A DNA stretch of 64,000 nucleotides from Bryobacteraceae bacterium (GTDB lineage Bacteria > Acidobacteriota > Terriglobia > Bryobacterales > Bryobacteraceae): positions 2,108,001 to 2,172,000 of the forward strand of contig JAWKHH010000001.1 of NCBI GenBank assembly GCA_041394945.1, read 5' to 3'. Below are positions 8,132 to 16,331 of the stretch, in pieces. The number at the start of each line of letters is the position of its first letter. The first letter of the stretch is position 1. The notes below the pieces were generated by a model. That model saw only the letters and a list, made by a program, of their open reading frames with translations. It had not been told where the DNA came from and ran no database searches. A program made the position numbers and the translations under genes.

Positions 8132-10464
8132 AAACTCACTTGCCGGCCGGCGGCGATCGCGGCGCCGGAGAAGAGGCCGCTGAAGTTGATCACGTTCAGC
8201 CGGTCCGTCACGTTGCGGACGTCGGCCTGAAGGGATACGAGACGACCTTCAGCCTCCATCACGCGCACACCGGCCGAGAGGTTGAGGCTGAAGTTGGGCC
8301 GCAGGCGGCCGCGTTCGAAGTTCACGCGTTCCAGTATCCCGGCCGGGATGGAATCGTCGGAGCCGGAGTCGGATTCGGACTCGGCGTCATCGTCGTCGCC
8401 GGCGGCTTCGAACGGCAGTCCGCTTCCGTAGCGAATTCCGGCGCTCGTCCAGACGCGGCGGTGCGGCTCCAGGCGGATCTCGCCGGCGAAGGTGTTGCGC
8501 TGGTCCTGCGTGATGGGGAAACTGACCACGTCGTCGCGGAGTTCCTCCGCCTCGCCGCCCTCGATAAATAGCCCACCGGTGACGGGCGAGCGCGCTCGGC
8601 CGATCATGTTGGACCAACTCGCGAATCCGGAAACGCCGCGCCAGCGGGGCATCTCGAGCCGGAACTCGGAGCCTTCGATCTCAGCACGGTCGAAGGCAAT
8701 CGGGAAGCCGATGCCGGTATTGAAGAAGACGTCGTCGTCGGAGTAGTTGTGGAAGCGGCGCCAGTAGCGGGTGGCGTCGAAGCGGAGCAAGTTCCCGAGG
8801 GCTTTTCGGAATCCCACCTCGAAGAAGTGCCCGCGGCTCGCCGGAACAGGCAGCCCGCCTTCGATTTGTTCGATGTCGAGGCTGGGCGCGGCGCTGCTCA
8901 ACAGAATGTTCTCGATTGGCGCGGGCTGGAAGACGCGGTCGTAGGCGGCCCGCAGCAGCAGGTTCGCCTTCGGAACGAAGTAGCTGACCGCCAACCGCGG
9001 GCTGACGGCGGATTCGGTGTCGAAGAGCGAATATCGGTCCGCACGGAAACCGATGTTGGCGGCGAAGTGGCCCCATCGAACGTAGTCCTGGACGAAGGCC
9101 GACGCCATCGTGCCGCGCCGGCGTTGCGCGAAGTCGATGGCGAGGTGCGGGAGGTCGTCCGGTTCGGCGAGAGCGAACCGTTCGTGGAGCCAGGTACCGC
9201 GCCAGTCGCCGCCGAACTTCACGGTGTGATGCTCGCCTTCGACGGTGGCCGAGCCGATGATGGCGCTTTCGCGGAAGCCGCGATCCTGATCGACGTGGAC
9301 CGGCGTCGCGAGAGGATTGCTCCAGAGGCTCGCCGAGAGGTCACGCACCATGGCGCGAACGGCGCCGGCGGCATGCGACGAGAACGTGTGCTGGTAGTGG
9401 ACCTGGCCGGCGGATTCGCTGGACCGCCGGTCCTGCCTCTGGCCCGCTTCCTGTTGTTCGGGGTCGTTCGGCACCAGGAAGTTCGTCCGGTTGCTCCGGA
9501 AGTAGAGATTCAGTCTTCCGGCGGCGCCGACATCGCGGTCCAGCCGCGTGTCGACCCCGCCGGCGCTGGCGCGATTGGTGAAGTTGTCGAGAGACGGCGG
9601 ATCGAAGTAGCGATCCGTCCATCCGCCGTGAAGGCGGCCGGAAGCGGCCCATCTCCGCGCGCGGTAGCCTTGGCTGACCATGCCTTCCACCGACCCGAAA
9701 CTCCCGCGCTGATACCATGCCTCGGTGGATTGGCCGGGAGTACCCTGCCGCCGGGTGTCGAGCGCGATCACTCCGCCCAAACGGCGCCCGAACTCGGCGG
9801 GGATACCGGCGGTGAGCACGTTGACGCGCTCGAACTCTCCGTTGTCGAACGGCGGCGCAAATCCGATCGAGCGGTTGTCGTAGACCGGCATGCCGTCGAC
9901 CACATACTGGGTATCGTACTCGGACCCGCGCGGGTGAAGCACGGCGTTGGCTTCCAGCAGCCATCCGGGCATCGTCGTAACAATGTCGATGGTGCTGCGC
10001 CCGAGGGTTGTGCCGGCGGCTAAGTCCATCTGGCCGCGCCCGGCCTCGATCATCGGCAGCGGCTGCGCGGGATCGAGCACGGGCGCCGTCGCGGCGACGT
10101 CGACGGTGGAACGGACAGCGCCGAGGACGAGCTTGACGTCGACTTTCTGAGGAATTGCGGACCGCACTTCGACGGCGCCGCTCCACTCCTCGAACCCACC
10201 GGCGCGCACGGTGATGGAATAGAGGCCGACCGGTAACCGCAGCAGGCGCGCGACTCCTTCCGGATCGGTAAGGGCCGAAGCCGAGAAGCCCGGAGTCCGG
10301 CTCGCCAAGTGCACCGAGGCGCCGGCCACTACCTCGCCGGCGGGGTCCGAAACGTGAACGCGCAGTTCGGCTTCCATCACCTGCGCTCCACAGGGAGAGC
10401 CGAGTGCGGCGATCGTTGCAACGGCTGCGGCAAGCCGTCCGATTTGCATATGAGTAGATTCCAT
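8110..10464 (-). CDS. TonB-dependent receptor with N-terminal carboxypeptidase-regulatory domain
   Basis: 784 residues; a second start six codons in (MQIGRLAAAVATIAALG, ATG at 10449) gives a cleaner signal peptide. Residues ~30-120 form a CarboxypepD_reg beta-sandwich (VHVSDPAGEVVAGASVHLAS, VGLYSITVRAGGF). A TonB plug follows (TQYVVDGMPVYDNRS, AEFGRRLGGVIALDT), then the barrel ending in a C-terminal aromatic beta-signal (SFQLRARF). The DDDDAESESDSGSDD acidic loop near residue 690 is unusual and may be a metal-binding or extracellular loop. It should be an outer-membrane transporter driven by the ExbBD-TonB genes at 27-30 kb; ligand unknown. It is divergent from the ECF sigma operon, a common regulatory pairing. 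Confidence 0.87.
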   Translation of the reverse strand: MESTHMQIGRLAAAVATIAALGSPCGAQVMEAELRVHVSDPAGEVVAGASVHLASRTPGFSASALTDPEGVARLLRLPVGLYSITVRAGGFEEWSGAVEVRSAIPQKVDVKLVLGAVRSTVDVAATAPVLDPAQPLPMIEAGRGQMDLAAGTTLGRSTIDIVTTMPGWLLEANAVLHPRGSEYDTQYVVDGMPVYDNRSIGFAPPFDNGEFERVNVLTAGIPAEFGRRLGGVIALDTRRQGTPGQSTEAWYQRGSFGSVEGMVSQGYRARRWAASGRLHGGWTDRYFDPPSLDNFTNRASAGGVDTRLDRDVGAAGRLNLYFRSNRTNFLVPNDPEQQEAGQRQDRRSSESAGQVHYQHTFSSHAAGAVRAMVRDLSASLWSNPLATPVHVDQDRGFRESAIIGSATVEGEHHTVKFGGDWRGTWLHERFALAEPDDLPHLAIDFAQRRRGTMASAFVQDYVRWGHFAANIGFRADRYSLFDTESAVSPRLAVSYFVPKANLLLRAAYDRVFQPAPIENILLSSAAPSLDIEQIEGGLPVPASRGHFFEVGFRKALGNLLRFDATRYWRRFHNYSDDDVFFNTGIGFPIAFDRAEIEGSEFRLEMPRWRGVSGFASWSNMIGRARSPVTGGLFIEGGEAEELRDDVVSFPITQDQRNTFAGEIRLEPHRRVWTSAGIRYGSGLPFEAAGDDDDAESESDSGSDDSIPAGILERVNFERGRLRPNFSLNLSAGVRVMEAEGRLVSLQADVRNVTDRLNVINFSGLFSGAAIAAGRQVSFQLRARF

Positions 10465-10508
10465 GAAGCCGTGTTTTGTTCAGTGTTTTTTTCACGTCTC
10501 AGCGGGCG

Positions 10509-10514
10509 TACAAT
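10509..10514 (+). promoter_or_regulatory. Candidate -10 box (TACAAT) of the sigma factor gene
   Basis: TACAAT lies six bases upstream of the TTG codon at 10521, so transcription would begin at or next to that codon and the mRNA would be leaderless. No Shine-Dalgarno sequence precedes either the TTG or the upstream ATG. No convincing -35 hexamer is visible; the upstream segment is a T-run. Confidence 0.35.
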
Positions 10515-10520
10515 ACGGCA

Positions 10521-11051
10521 TTGGAACTCCGCGCCGCACTCCCGTTGATCGCTCGCGAAGAGACGCCGGCGCGCGACGCCGCCTCCGAAACGGTTGAGCT
10601 GTTCGACGAGCTCCGCGGCCCCATTCTGCGCTACCTGCATTGCCTGGGGCTTTCCGCCGGCGATGCCGAAGAAGCGATGCAGGAGACGTTCCTGGCGCTG
10701 TTCGAACATCTGCGGGCCGGCCGGCCGCGGACCAGCCTGCGCGGATGGCTGTTTCGCGTGGCTCACAACCTCGGGATGAAGCAATTGCGGCGTTCGACGA
10801 CTGAACCGCTGCGGGACGATGTGGCGGCCTCCCCGGCGCTCGATCCGGAACAGCGCGCCGAACAGAACCAGCGCTACCGGCAGGCGGCGGCGATTGTGCG
10901 CGCGCTCTCGCGTCAGGACCGGGCATGCCTACAGTTGCGCTCGGAAGGGCTCCGTTACCGCGAGATCGCGGAAGTGCTGGGGATCTCGCTCGGCAGCGTG
11001 GCGCAATCGCTCGAACGCGCGCTCGAGCGGCTGGAGGCTGTGCGGCGATGA
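10521..11051 (+). CDS. ECF-type RNA polymerase sigma factor
   Basis: 176 residues from the proposed TTG start (an ATG at 10476 would add 15 residues that do not resemble the family and lie across the candidate -10). Region 2 is visible as LRGPILRYLHCLGLSAGDAE, EAMQETFLALFEHL and RGWLFRVAHNLGMKQLRR. Region 4 is LSRQDRACLQLRSEGLRYRE followed by an IAEVLGISLGSVAQSLERAL helix-turn-helix. Its stop overlaps the next gene's ATG (ATGA), so it is coupled to the anti-sigma gene. It probably controls its own operon and possibly the divergent TonB receptor. Confidence 0.9.
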   Translation: MELRAALPLIAREETPARDAASETVELFDELRGPILRYLHCLGLSAGDAEEAMQETFLALFEHLRAGRPRTSLRGWLFRVAHNLGMKQLRRSTTEPLRDDVAASPALDPEQRAEQNQRYRQAAAIVRALSRQDRACLQLRSEGLRYREIAEVLGISLGSVAQSLERALERLEAVRR

Positions 11052-11764
11052 CGCATCTCCCGGACCGCACACTGCTGCTTGGCGAGTTGAGCGCCTCCGA
11101 GGAGAAGCATCTCTCCTCGTGCCCGCAATGCGCGAGGCGGCAAGAAGAGATCGCAGCTACGATCGCGGCGGGTGCGGTCCGGATGGAACTCCCTTCGGCC
11201 GAGGCAGCGCGGGCGCGGCTGATTGCGTCGATCAGGGCGCGTCCGCGGCGACGATGGATTCCGGCCGCGGCAGCGGCGGCGCTCGTCGCTACGTGCGGAC
11301 TGGTCTTTCTCGAGCGCCCCAGCCAGCGGCCACGCGCGCTGCCGGACCCGGCGCTGACACCGGGAAGCACCGTCGCCGTGGCGGCGGCGGTTTTGTGCGG
11401 GGCGCCGGAGCAGGATCCGCCGCCTGTGGACCCGCGCATCGCCAAAGCGGTGTTTTCCCGCTATGGCGTAGCGCCGGCGCCGCGATCGTACGAGCTCGAC
11501 TACCTGATCACGCCGGCCCTCGGCGGGTCAGCAGACGCGGAGAACCTGTGGCCGCAGCCGTATCGCGCGGGCGAATGGAACTCGCGGGTGAAGGATGCGC
11601 TCGAAGACCGGCTTCGGGCGATGGTTTGTTCCGGAGAGTTGGACCTCGCCACCGCGCAGCGCGAACTGGCGGGCAATTGGGTGGAAGCCTATCGGCGGCG
11701 GTTTCATACGGAGCGCCCGCTGCTGAACCACATCGCCTTCGTGAAAGACCGGCCATGGGAGTAG
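11048..11764 (+). CDS. Anti-sigma factor fused to an HNH-like C-terminal domain
   Basis: 238 residues. The N-terminus has the zinc anti-sigma signature HLSSCPQC (H-x3-C-x2-C, residues ~19-26). Around residues 74-92 is a single transmembrane helix (WIPAAAAAALVATCGLVFL). The periplasmic part, residues ~140-225, contains YELDYLITPALGG, NLWPQPY, VKDALEDRLRAMVC and TAQRELAGNWVEAY. That pattern matches small HNH-nuclease-like proteins in which the first block is D-H-L-I-P-L-x-L-G-G; here the histidine is a tyrosine, so catalysis is unlikely. The start overlaps the sigma gene by 4 nt. It is predicted to hold the sigma factor at the membrane until a signal reaches the outer domain. Confidence 0.8.
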   Translation: MTHLPDRTLLLGELSASEEKHLSSCPQCARRQEEIAATIAAGAVRMELPSAEAARARLIASIRARPRRRWIPAAAAAALVATCGLVFLERPSQRPRALPDPALTPGSTVAVAAAVLCGAPEQDPPPVDPRIAKAVFSRYGVAPAPRSYELDYLITPALGGSADAENLWPQPYRAGEWNSRVKDALEDRLRAMVCSGELDLATAQRELAGNWVEAYRRRFHTERPLLNHIAFVKDRPWE

Positions 11765-12120
11765 AGGCGCCGTACCGGGTTCATTTCGAGCATGCCGAGC
11801 CCATCCTGCGGGTGGAGGACGTTGCTGCGGCGCTCGAGTTCTATGTAGGCAAGCTGGGATTCGAAAACGCCGGTTGGGGGAATGACGAATTCACGTGCAT
11901 CACACGCGGCGGCGCGGCGATCTACCTGTGCCGCGGCGGGCAGGGACGGGGACAGGCGTGGGCTTGGGTGGGCGTGGAGGACGCTGCGCGGCTGCACGAG
12001 GAGTTTGTGGCGGCCGGAGTGGCGATCAAGCTCGCGCCGACGAATTTCCCGTGGGCGCTGGAGATGCAAGTAGAGGATCCTTCCGGAAACGTGCTTCGCT
12101 TTGGTTCCGAGCCGCTTTGA
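11755..12120 (+). CDS. VOC superfamily (glyoxalase/bleomycin-resistance-like) protein
   Basis: 121 residues forming one vicinal-oxygen-chelate module pair: AEPILRVEDVAAALEFYVGKLGF at the start, GGAAIYLCRGGQGRG in the middle and EMQVEDPSGNVLRFG at the end, where the glutamate is a usual metal ligand. The first metal-ligand position holds histidine (RVHFEHAEPIL). Its ATG lies 10 nt inside the anti-sigma gene, so it is the third gene of the sigma operon. Specific substrate is not predictable; members act as dioxygenases, lyases or resistance proteins. Confidence 0.85.
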   Translation: MGVEAPYRVHFEHAEPILRVEDVAAALEFYVGKLGFENAGWGNDEFTCITRGGAAIYLCRGGQGRGQAWAWVGVEDAARLHEEFVAAGVAIKLAPTNFPWALEMQVEDPSGNVLRFGSEPL

Positions 12121-12133
12121 GGGCGGAGCGGTA

Positions 12134-12139
12134 TACAAT
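12134..12139 (+). promoter_or_regulatory. Candidate -10 box (TACAAT) before the hydrolase gene
   Basis: TACAAT sits seven bases before the ATG at 12147. That places the start of transcription on or beside the start codon and argues for a leaderless mRNA beginning at 12147, not at the in-frame ATG at 12138, which overlaps the box itself. Confidence 0.4.
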
Positions 12140-12146
12140 GCGAGTC

Positions 12147-12944
12147 ATGCAACGGCGCCGTTTTTTCGCACTGTTAGCCGCGCCTCTCGCCGCGCAGGAA
12201 TCCGTCTTGCGGCTGCGGGCGCGATCCCGCCGCAACGGCATCGCTGTCGAACAGGAACTGCGATGGAAGCCGGCCGCCACGGCAATCATCATCTGCGACA
12301 TGTGGAACGGCCACTATTGCCAAAGCTCGGTGAAGCGGATCGAGCAGATCGTGCCGCGCATGAACGCCACCATTACCGGCGCGCGCGCCGCCGGGGTCCA
12401 CGTGATCCACGCGCCGAGCGGGTGCATGGATCAGTATGAGGGCACGCCGCAGCGGGCGAGGATGAAGACGGCCAAAACGGTGGCGCCGCCGGCGCCGATC
12501 GCCAGTTGGTGCTATCTCGATCTGAAAGACGAAGCACCGCTGCCGGTGGACGACACGCGGCAGCCTTGCGACGACGCGGTGGTGGGCGAGCGCATTCGCC
12601 GCTACACGCGCCAACATCCGGGACTGGAAATCCGAGAGCCGGACGGCATCAGCGATTCGGGCCAGGAGATCTACAATTTCCTCGAGCAGGAAGGCATCTC
12701 CAATGTCGCGCTGATGGGTGTGCACACGAACATGTGCGTGCTCGGCCGGCCGTTCGGCATCCGCCAACTCACGCGGCTCGGCAAGAAGGTAGTGCTCGCG
12801 CGCGACCTTACCGACGCCATGTACGACCCCCGCGAGGCCCCCTGGGTCAGCCATGAAAGAGGAACCGAACTCGTGATCGAACACGTTGAGCGCTACTGGT
12901 GCCCCACCGTTCTGGGCGACGATCTTGCAGGGGCGCGTTCATGA
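12147..12944 (+). CDS. Isochorismatase-like cysteine hydrolase, exported
   Basis: 265 residues. The N-terminus MQRRRFFALLAAPLAAQ looks like a Tat or Sec signal, so a periplasmic location is likely. The isochorismatase-fold triad is visible: Asp in IIICDMWNGHYC, a basic residue in the middle segment and the nucleophilic cysteine in MGVHTNMCVLGRP. It differs from amidases of the fold in having a long insertion (roughly residues 90-150, including DLKDEAPLPVDDTRQPC). The stop overlaps the MFS gene start by 4 nt, so hydrolase and transporter probably act on related compounds. The substrate is unknown. Confidence 0.82.
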   Translation: MQRRRFFALLAAPLAAQESVLRLRARSRRNGIAVEQELRWKPAATAIIICDMWNGHYCQSSVKRIEQIVPRMNATITGARAAGVHVIHAPSGCMDQYEGTPQRARMKTAKTVAPPAPIASWCYLDLKDEAPLPVDDTRQPCDDAVVGERIRRYTRQHPGLEIREPDGISDSGQEIYNFLEQEGISNVALMGVHTNMCVLGRPFGIRQLTRLGKKVVLARDLTDAMYDPREAPWVSHERGTELVIEHVERYWCPTVLGDDLAGARS

Positions 12945-14221
12945 GCACAACCGCGCAGCCCGTAAAGTCCGCCGCCGGCGCCGCAGCGGCCGCCGGCCCC
13001 AGCCCGATGCGCTGGTTCGTCGTCATCCTTCTGAGCCTAGGCATGGTGATCGCCTATTCCGACCGCGTAAACCTCACGGTGGCGCTGCCGGAAATGGAGA
13101 AGACCATCGCTATCGACAAAGCCCAGCAGGGCATGGCCCTCTCCGCATTCTTCTGGACCTACACGCTGGGACAGATCCCCGCCGGCATGCTGGTGGACCG
13201 CTACGGGGCGCGGATGCTCTACCTGATGGGATTCCTGCTGTGGAGCGTGGCATCGGGGCTGACGACGCTGACCACGGGCCTATGGAGCCTGGTCGCCTTC
13301 CGGCTATTCGTGGGCGCGGGCGAATCCGTGGTGACTTCGAGCAGCCTCTACTACATCCGGAACCACTTCTCGGAGAAAGACCGCGGGCTCGCGGTGGGCC
13401 TCTACATGACGGGAACCAAGATCGGCCCGGCGGTGGGCCTGCCACTGGCGGCCTCGCTCGTGGTGGCGTACGGATGGAAACCGATGTTTCTGCTGATGGG
13501 AGCCATCAGCCTGGTCTGGATCGTGCCGTGGATGTTTTGGGTGAAGAAGGACGATCCGGCCGCGCGGGGCGCGGACGCTCCGGGCAAGGGCGCGGGACAG
13601 CGCATCTCGCTGGGGCAGGCGCTTCGCACGCCGCTGATGTGGGGGGTGATCATCGGCACCTACTGCTACATGTACTTCGTCTACTACTGCATGACGTGGA
13701 TGCCGCGGTACTTCCAGGAAACGTACGGCATGTCGCTGCAGAAGACGAGTTGGTACAGCGGCGTTTCGTTCGGCGGCATGGCGCTGGTGGCGGCGCTGGC
13801 GGGCTGGGCGGCGGACCGGATGATCGCGCGCGGCATGGACGCGGTAGCCGTAAGGAAGGGATTCACCATCGCCGGATTCGTGATGGCGGCGACGCAGACG
13901 CTCAGCCTCTACACGACTTCGCAGTCGCTGATGATGTTCTTCACGATCGCCTCGCTGTGCGGACTCGGGCTCGCCACGGCGAACTACTGGGCGCTCACGC
14001 AGACGCTCATGCCGGGCGCGCTGCCGGTGGCGATTCAGAACACGGCGGCGAATCTCGCCGGTGTGGTGGCGCCGTGGCTCACGGGATGGCTGGTGCAGCA
14101 GACCGGGAGTTTCGACGCGCCGATCAAGGCGATCGGCTTCTGGCTGGTGCTTGGCATCTTCGGTTACGCGTTCCTGGTGCGGCGGAAGTACGCTCCGGAT
14201 CTCTCGGCACATTCCGCCTGA
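12941..14221 (+). CDS. MFS transporter, anion:cation symporter (ACS) family
   Basis: 426 residues with about 12 hydrophobic helices. SDRVNLTVALPEMEKTIAI after helix 1 is the ACS-family signature also found in hexuronate, tartrate and galactonate permeases. The loop 2-3 motif is MLVDRYGARM, and SLYYIRNHFSEKDRGLAVGL in the fourth-fifth helix region is also typical. The ATG overlaps the upstream stop (ATGA). It probably imports a carboxylate, perhaps the substrate or product of the adjacent hydrolase (inference from coupling). Confidence 0.88.
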   Translation: MSTTAQPVKSAAGAAAAAGPSPMRWFVVILLSLGMVIAYSDRVNLTVALPEMEKTIAIDKAQQGMALSAFFWTYTLGQIPAGMLVDRYGARMLYLMGFLLWSVASGLTTLTTGLWSLVAFRLFVGAGESVVTSSSLYYIRNHFSEKDRGLAVGLYMTGTKIGPAVGLPLAASLVVAYGWKPMFLLMGAISLVWIVPWMFWVKKDDPAARGADAPGKGAGQRISLGQALRTPLMWGVIIGTYCYMYFVYYCMTWMPRYFQETYGMSLQKTSWYSGVSFGGMALVAALAGWAADRMIARGMDAVAVRKGFTIAGFVMAATQTLSLYTTSQSLMMFFTIASLCGLGLATANYWALTQTLMPGALPVAIQNTAANLAGVVAPWLTGWLVQQTGSFDAPIKAIGFWLVLGIFGYAFLVRRKYAPDLSAHSA

Positions 14222-14323
14222 CATCTGCTCGATCGCAGCCATGGTGGTGCAAATCCACCACCGGCGCCGCGATGGGACCGCGCGATTTCGTGCAGGAAAC
14301 CGCCATTTTCCGGTATGGCAACC

Positions 14324-14357
14324 GTTTTGCACATAGAGAAGACGAAAGGTGCAAAAC
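14324..14357 (+). promoter_or_regulatory. Inverted repeat in the leader of the FecR gene
   Basis: GTTTTGCAC (14324-14332) and GTGCAAAAC (14349-14357) are exact reverse complements with a 16-nt spacer that contains GAAAGG, the only Shine-Dalgarno-like segment before the ATG at 14362. A third GTGCAAA stands at 14247-14253. It could be a regulator-binding palindrome or an RNA hairpin that hides the ribosome site. Confidence 0.5.
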
Positions 14358-14361
14358 AACA

Positions 14362-15216
14362 ATGAGAACAAGAATCGCCCTACTTGCAGCAGCTCTCCTC
14401 ACGGCGTCTCCGTTTCTGCTCGAGGCCCAACCACGCAATCGCGATCGTAGAGCGGAGGAACGGCGCGCCGGCTCCGGCACGGGTGTCGCCCGGATTACCG
14501 CCGTGTTCGGCGACGTGAGCAAACGCCACGGCGAAGGCAATGAGATGGGACGCGCCGACGCGGGCATGCCGCTCGTGAGCGGCGACTGGGTCCGAACGGC
14601 TCCCGCCTCCCGCGCCGAGCTTCGGCTTGACGACTCGAACTTCCTCAGGCTCGGTCCGGACTCCGAGGTTCGGCTGATGCAGCTTGGCGAACGCGCGTTC
14701 CAGGTGGACGTGATTCGAGGGACAGTTTCCTATACGATGCTCAAGCACGGCGAGGCCGACATCGACCTGCGCTCGCCGAACGGCAACATCGTGCCACAGA
14801 AGGACGGCGTCTATCGGATCGAGGTCCCGGAGCCAACCCGCAGCCGTCTGACGGTGCGGAAGGGCGAAGCAGAGGTACTCACCACGCAAGGTTCGACGAT
14901 GGTGAAGAAAGGCAAGACCGTGACGCTCGACGATTCGAGCGGGCAAACGGTCCGGCCGGCGGTTGCCTCGGCGCCATCGAAGGATGGATTCGACGAGTGG
15001 AACCAGCGCCGGGACAAGATCGTGGAGCGCGCCCGGGGGCCGGTGTACGCACGGTCGCGCTGGGCTCCTTCCGGAATCCACCTCGGGCTCGGGTGGGGCT
15101 GGGGCGGCTGGGGTGGATGGGGCGGACCGTACTGGGGCCCGTCGTGGTGGGGAAGCCCTGGCTACTATCGTCCGGTTCGCGTCATCGGCCGCTCACGGAT
15201 TGGCCGCTGGCACTGA
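14362..15216 (+). CDS. FecR-domain secreted protein
   Basis: 284 residues with a signal peptide (residues ~1-22, ending LLEAQ). A FecR domain follows: ITAVFGDVSKRHG, MPLVSGDWVRTAPASRAELR, LDDSNFLRLGPDSEVRLM and VRKGEAEVLTTQG. The C-terminal ~50 residues are Gly-Trp rich (GWGWGGWGGWGG, WGPSWWGSPGYY), a low-complexity tail seen in acidobacterial FecR proteins that may bind the envelope or polysaccharide. There is no transmembrane anti-sigma partner beside it, so it is probably structural and not a FecR signal relay. The last 24 bp overlap the convergent SRPBCC gene. Confidence 0.83.
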   Translation: MRTRIALLAAALLTASPFLLEAQPRNRDRRAEERRAGSGTGVARITAVFGDVSKRHGEGNEMGRADAGMPLVSGDWVRTAPASRAELRLDDSNFLRLGPDSEVRLMQLGERAFQVDVIRGTVSYTMLKHGEADIDLRSPNGNIVPQKDGVYRIEVPEPTRSRLTVRKGEAEVLTTQGSTMVKKGKTVTLDDSSGQTVRPAVASAPSKDGFDEWNQRRDKIVERARGPVYARSRWAPSGIHLGLGWGWGGWGGWGGPYWGPSWWGSPGYYRPVRVIGRSRIGRWH

Positions 15217-15972
15217 TGCGGGCACACCGGTCACCGCGGCGATCTTCCCGCGGGGGGCCAGCAGGTAGACGTTGACGCCAGCCATGCGCACCACGCCGTC
15301 GCTCCCCGCGGCCACCCAATCGGCGAGCGCCAACCCCTGACACTGGCGAACGGAGCCGCGGCGGGTGAGACGAATTCCGGGCATGAATCGCTGCGCCGCG
15401 CCGGCGTGCGCGTTGAGTTCGTCGATCCCTTCCAGTGAGCTGTAAGGGTCGCGAAAGACCACTTCGTCTTCCGCGATCGCAGCGAAGGCCGCGCGGCGTG
15501 TGGCGCCGTCGGATTCGGCCCAGGCGGCGAACCACGCGTCGACGAGCGCCGTGACGGCTTCGCCGTTGAACACCTCGGCGGCCACCGCGTTGGCGAACAA
15601 CGACAACTGGAAGCGCCATCCCTGCACATGCTGGTTGAGAACGGCGGGATCATCGTACTCGTGCGTGAGGCGGAGCCGCGTGCCGGAGCCTTCGGCCGAG
15701 AGGACGATGGTGACGCGCGAGGCGCGGGCCGGCATGGGTTTGCCGCTGACATAGCCGTAGGTGAAGACGAGCCGCTGGGGCGGCGTCACCTCAATCACCT
15801 CGCCGGCCACTTCGACTCCGCCCGGGTAGCGGATGACCACCTTGCCGCCGGGACGGGCGTCGATCGCCGAGCCCTCACCCCACCAGCGCGCCCAGCGCGC
15901 CGTATCGGTGAAGAATCGGAAGACGACATCGGGCGCTGCTTCAATGCGCAGAGTTCGTGAGATAGAGTGCAT
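15193..15972 (-). CDS. SRPBCC (AHSA1) domain fused to an NTF2-like domain
   Basis: 259 residues. Residues 1-~140 are an activator-of-Hsp90/START-like domain: RTLRIEAAPDVVFRFFTD, ARWARWWGEGSAIDARPGG and SGTRLRLTHEYDD. Residues ~145-255 match a SnoaL/NTF2-like fold (VDAWFAAWAESDGATRRAAF, DEVVFRDPYSSLEGIDEL). AHSA1 proteins next to an ArsR regulator are a standard pair; the extra NTF2-like half is less usual. The start codon shares bases with the stop of the upstream arsR-like gene, so the two are co-translated. The ligand is unknown. Confidence 0.82.
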   Translation of the reverse strand: MHSISRTLRIEAAPDVVFRFFTDTARWARWWGEGSAIDARPGGKVVIRYPGGVEVAGEVIEVTPPQRLVFTYGYVSGKPMPARASRVTIVLSAEGSGTRLRLTHEYDDPAVLNQHVQGWRFQLSLFANAVAAEVFNGEAVTALVDAWFAAWAESDGATRRAAFAAIAEDEVVFRDPYSSLEGIDELNAHAGAAQRFMPGIRLTRRGSVRQCQGLALADWVAAGSDGVVRMAGVNVYLLAPRGKIAAVTGVPASVPAANP

Positions 15973-16328
15973 CAGTGATTAGGGCCTTTCCCACGGGCGG
16001 CCGACCTTGGCCCGCGGCGCGAATGATCGAGCTCGGCTTCGAGCTTCAACTTCCAGAGGGCGTCGTCCCACATCGCTTGCAGGATGCGGGCCAAGGGACC
16101 GAGCGCCTTCCGATCCGCGCGGTAGTGGCGCCGGCGGCCCTCCGCGCGCACGGAAACCAGACCCGCCCTGGCAAGCGCCGTCAGATGCTGCGAAACGGCT
16201 CCGAAGGTCACGTCCGGCATCGCCATGCGGATTTCGCCGGCAGAGCGCTCCTCGCGCCACACCAGGCGCAAGATCTCGCGGCGGCGGGGCGAGGCGAGCA
16301 CGGAGAGTGCACCAGCGGCAGAATCCAT
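15972..16328 (-). CDS. ArsR-family transcriptional regulator
   Basis: 118 residues of winged helix-turn-helix: LSVLASPRRREILRLVWREE, AGEIRMAMPDVTFGAVSQHL, TALARAGLVSVRAEGRRRHY. There are no cysteine pairs for metal sensing, which places it with the ArsR regulators that accompany SRPBCC proteins and not with metal sensors. It is the second gene of a three-gene unit (DUF1579-like, arsR, SRPBCC) and probably represses it through the palindrome at 16785-16800. Confidence 0.9.
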   Translation of the reverse strand: MDSAAGALSVLASPRRREILRLVWREERSAGEIRMAMPDVTFGAVSQHLTALARAGLVSVRAEGRRRHYRADRKALGPLARILQAMWDDALWKLKLEAELDHSRRGPRSAARGKGPNH

Positions 16329-16331
16329 GGA

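Noticed and set aside
12886..14361. Long upstream extension of the FecR reading frame
   Set aside because: It runs through the MFS gene in another frame; signal peptide and leader show that FecR starts at 14362.
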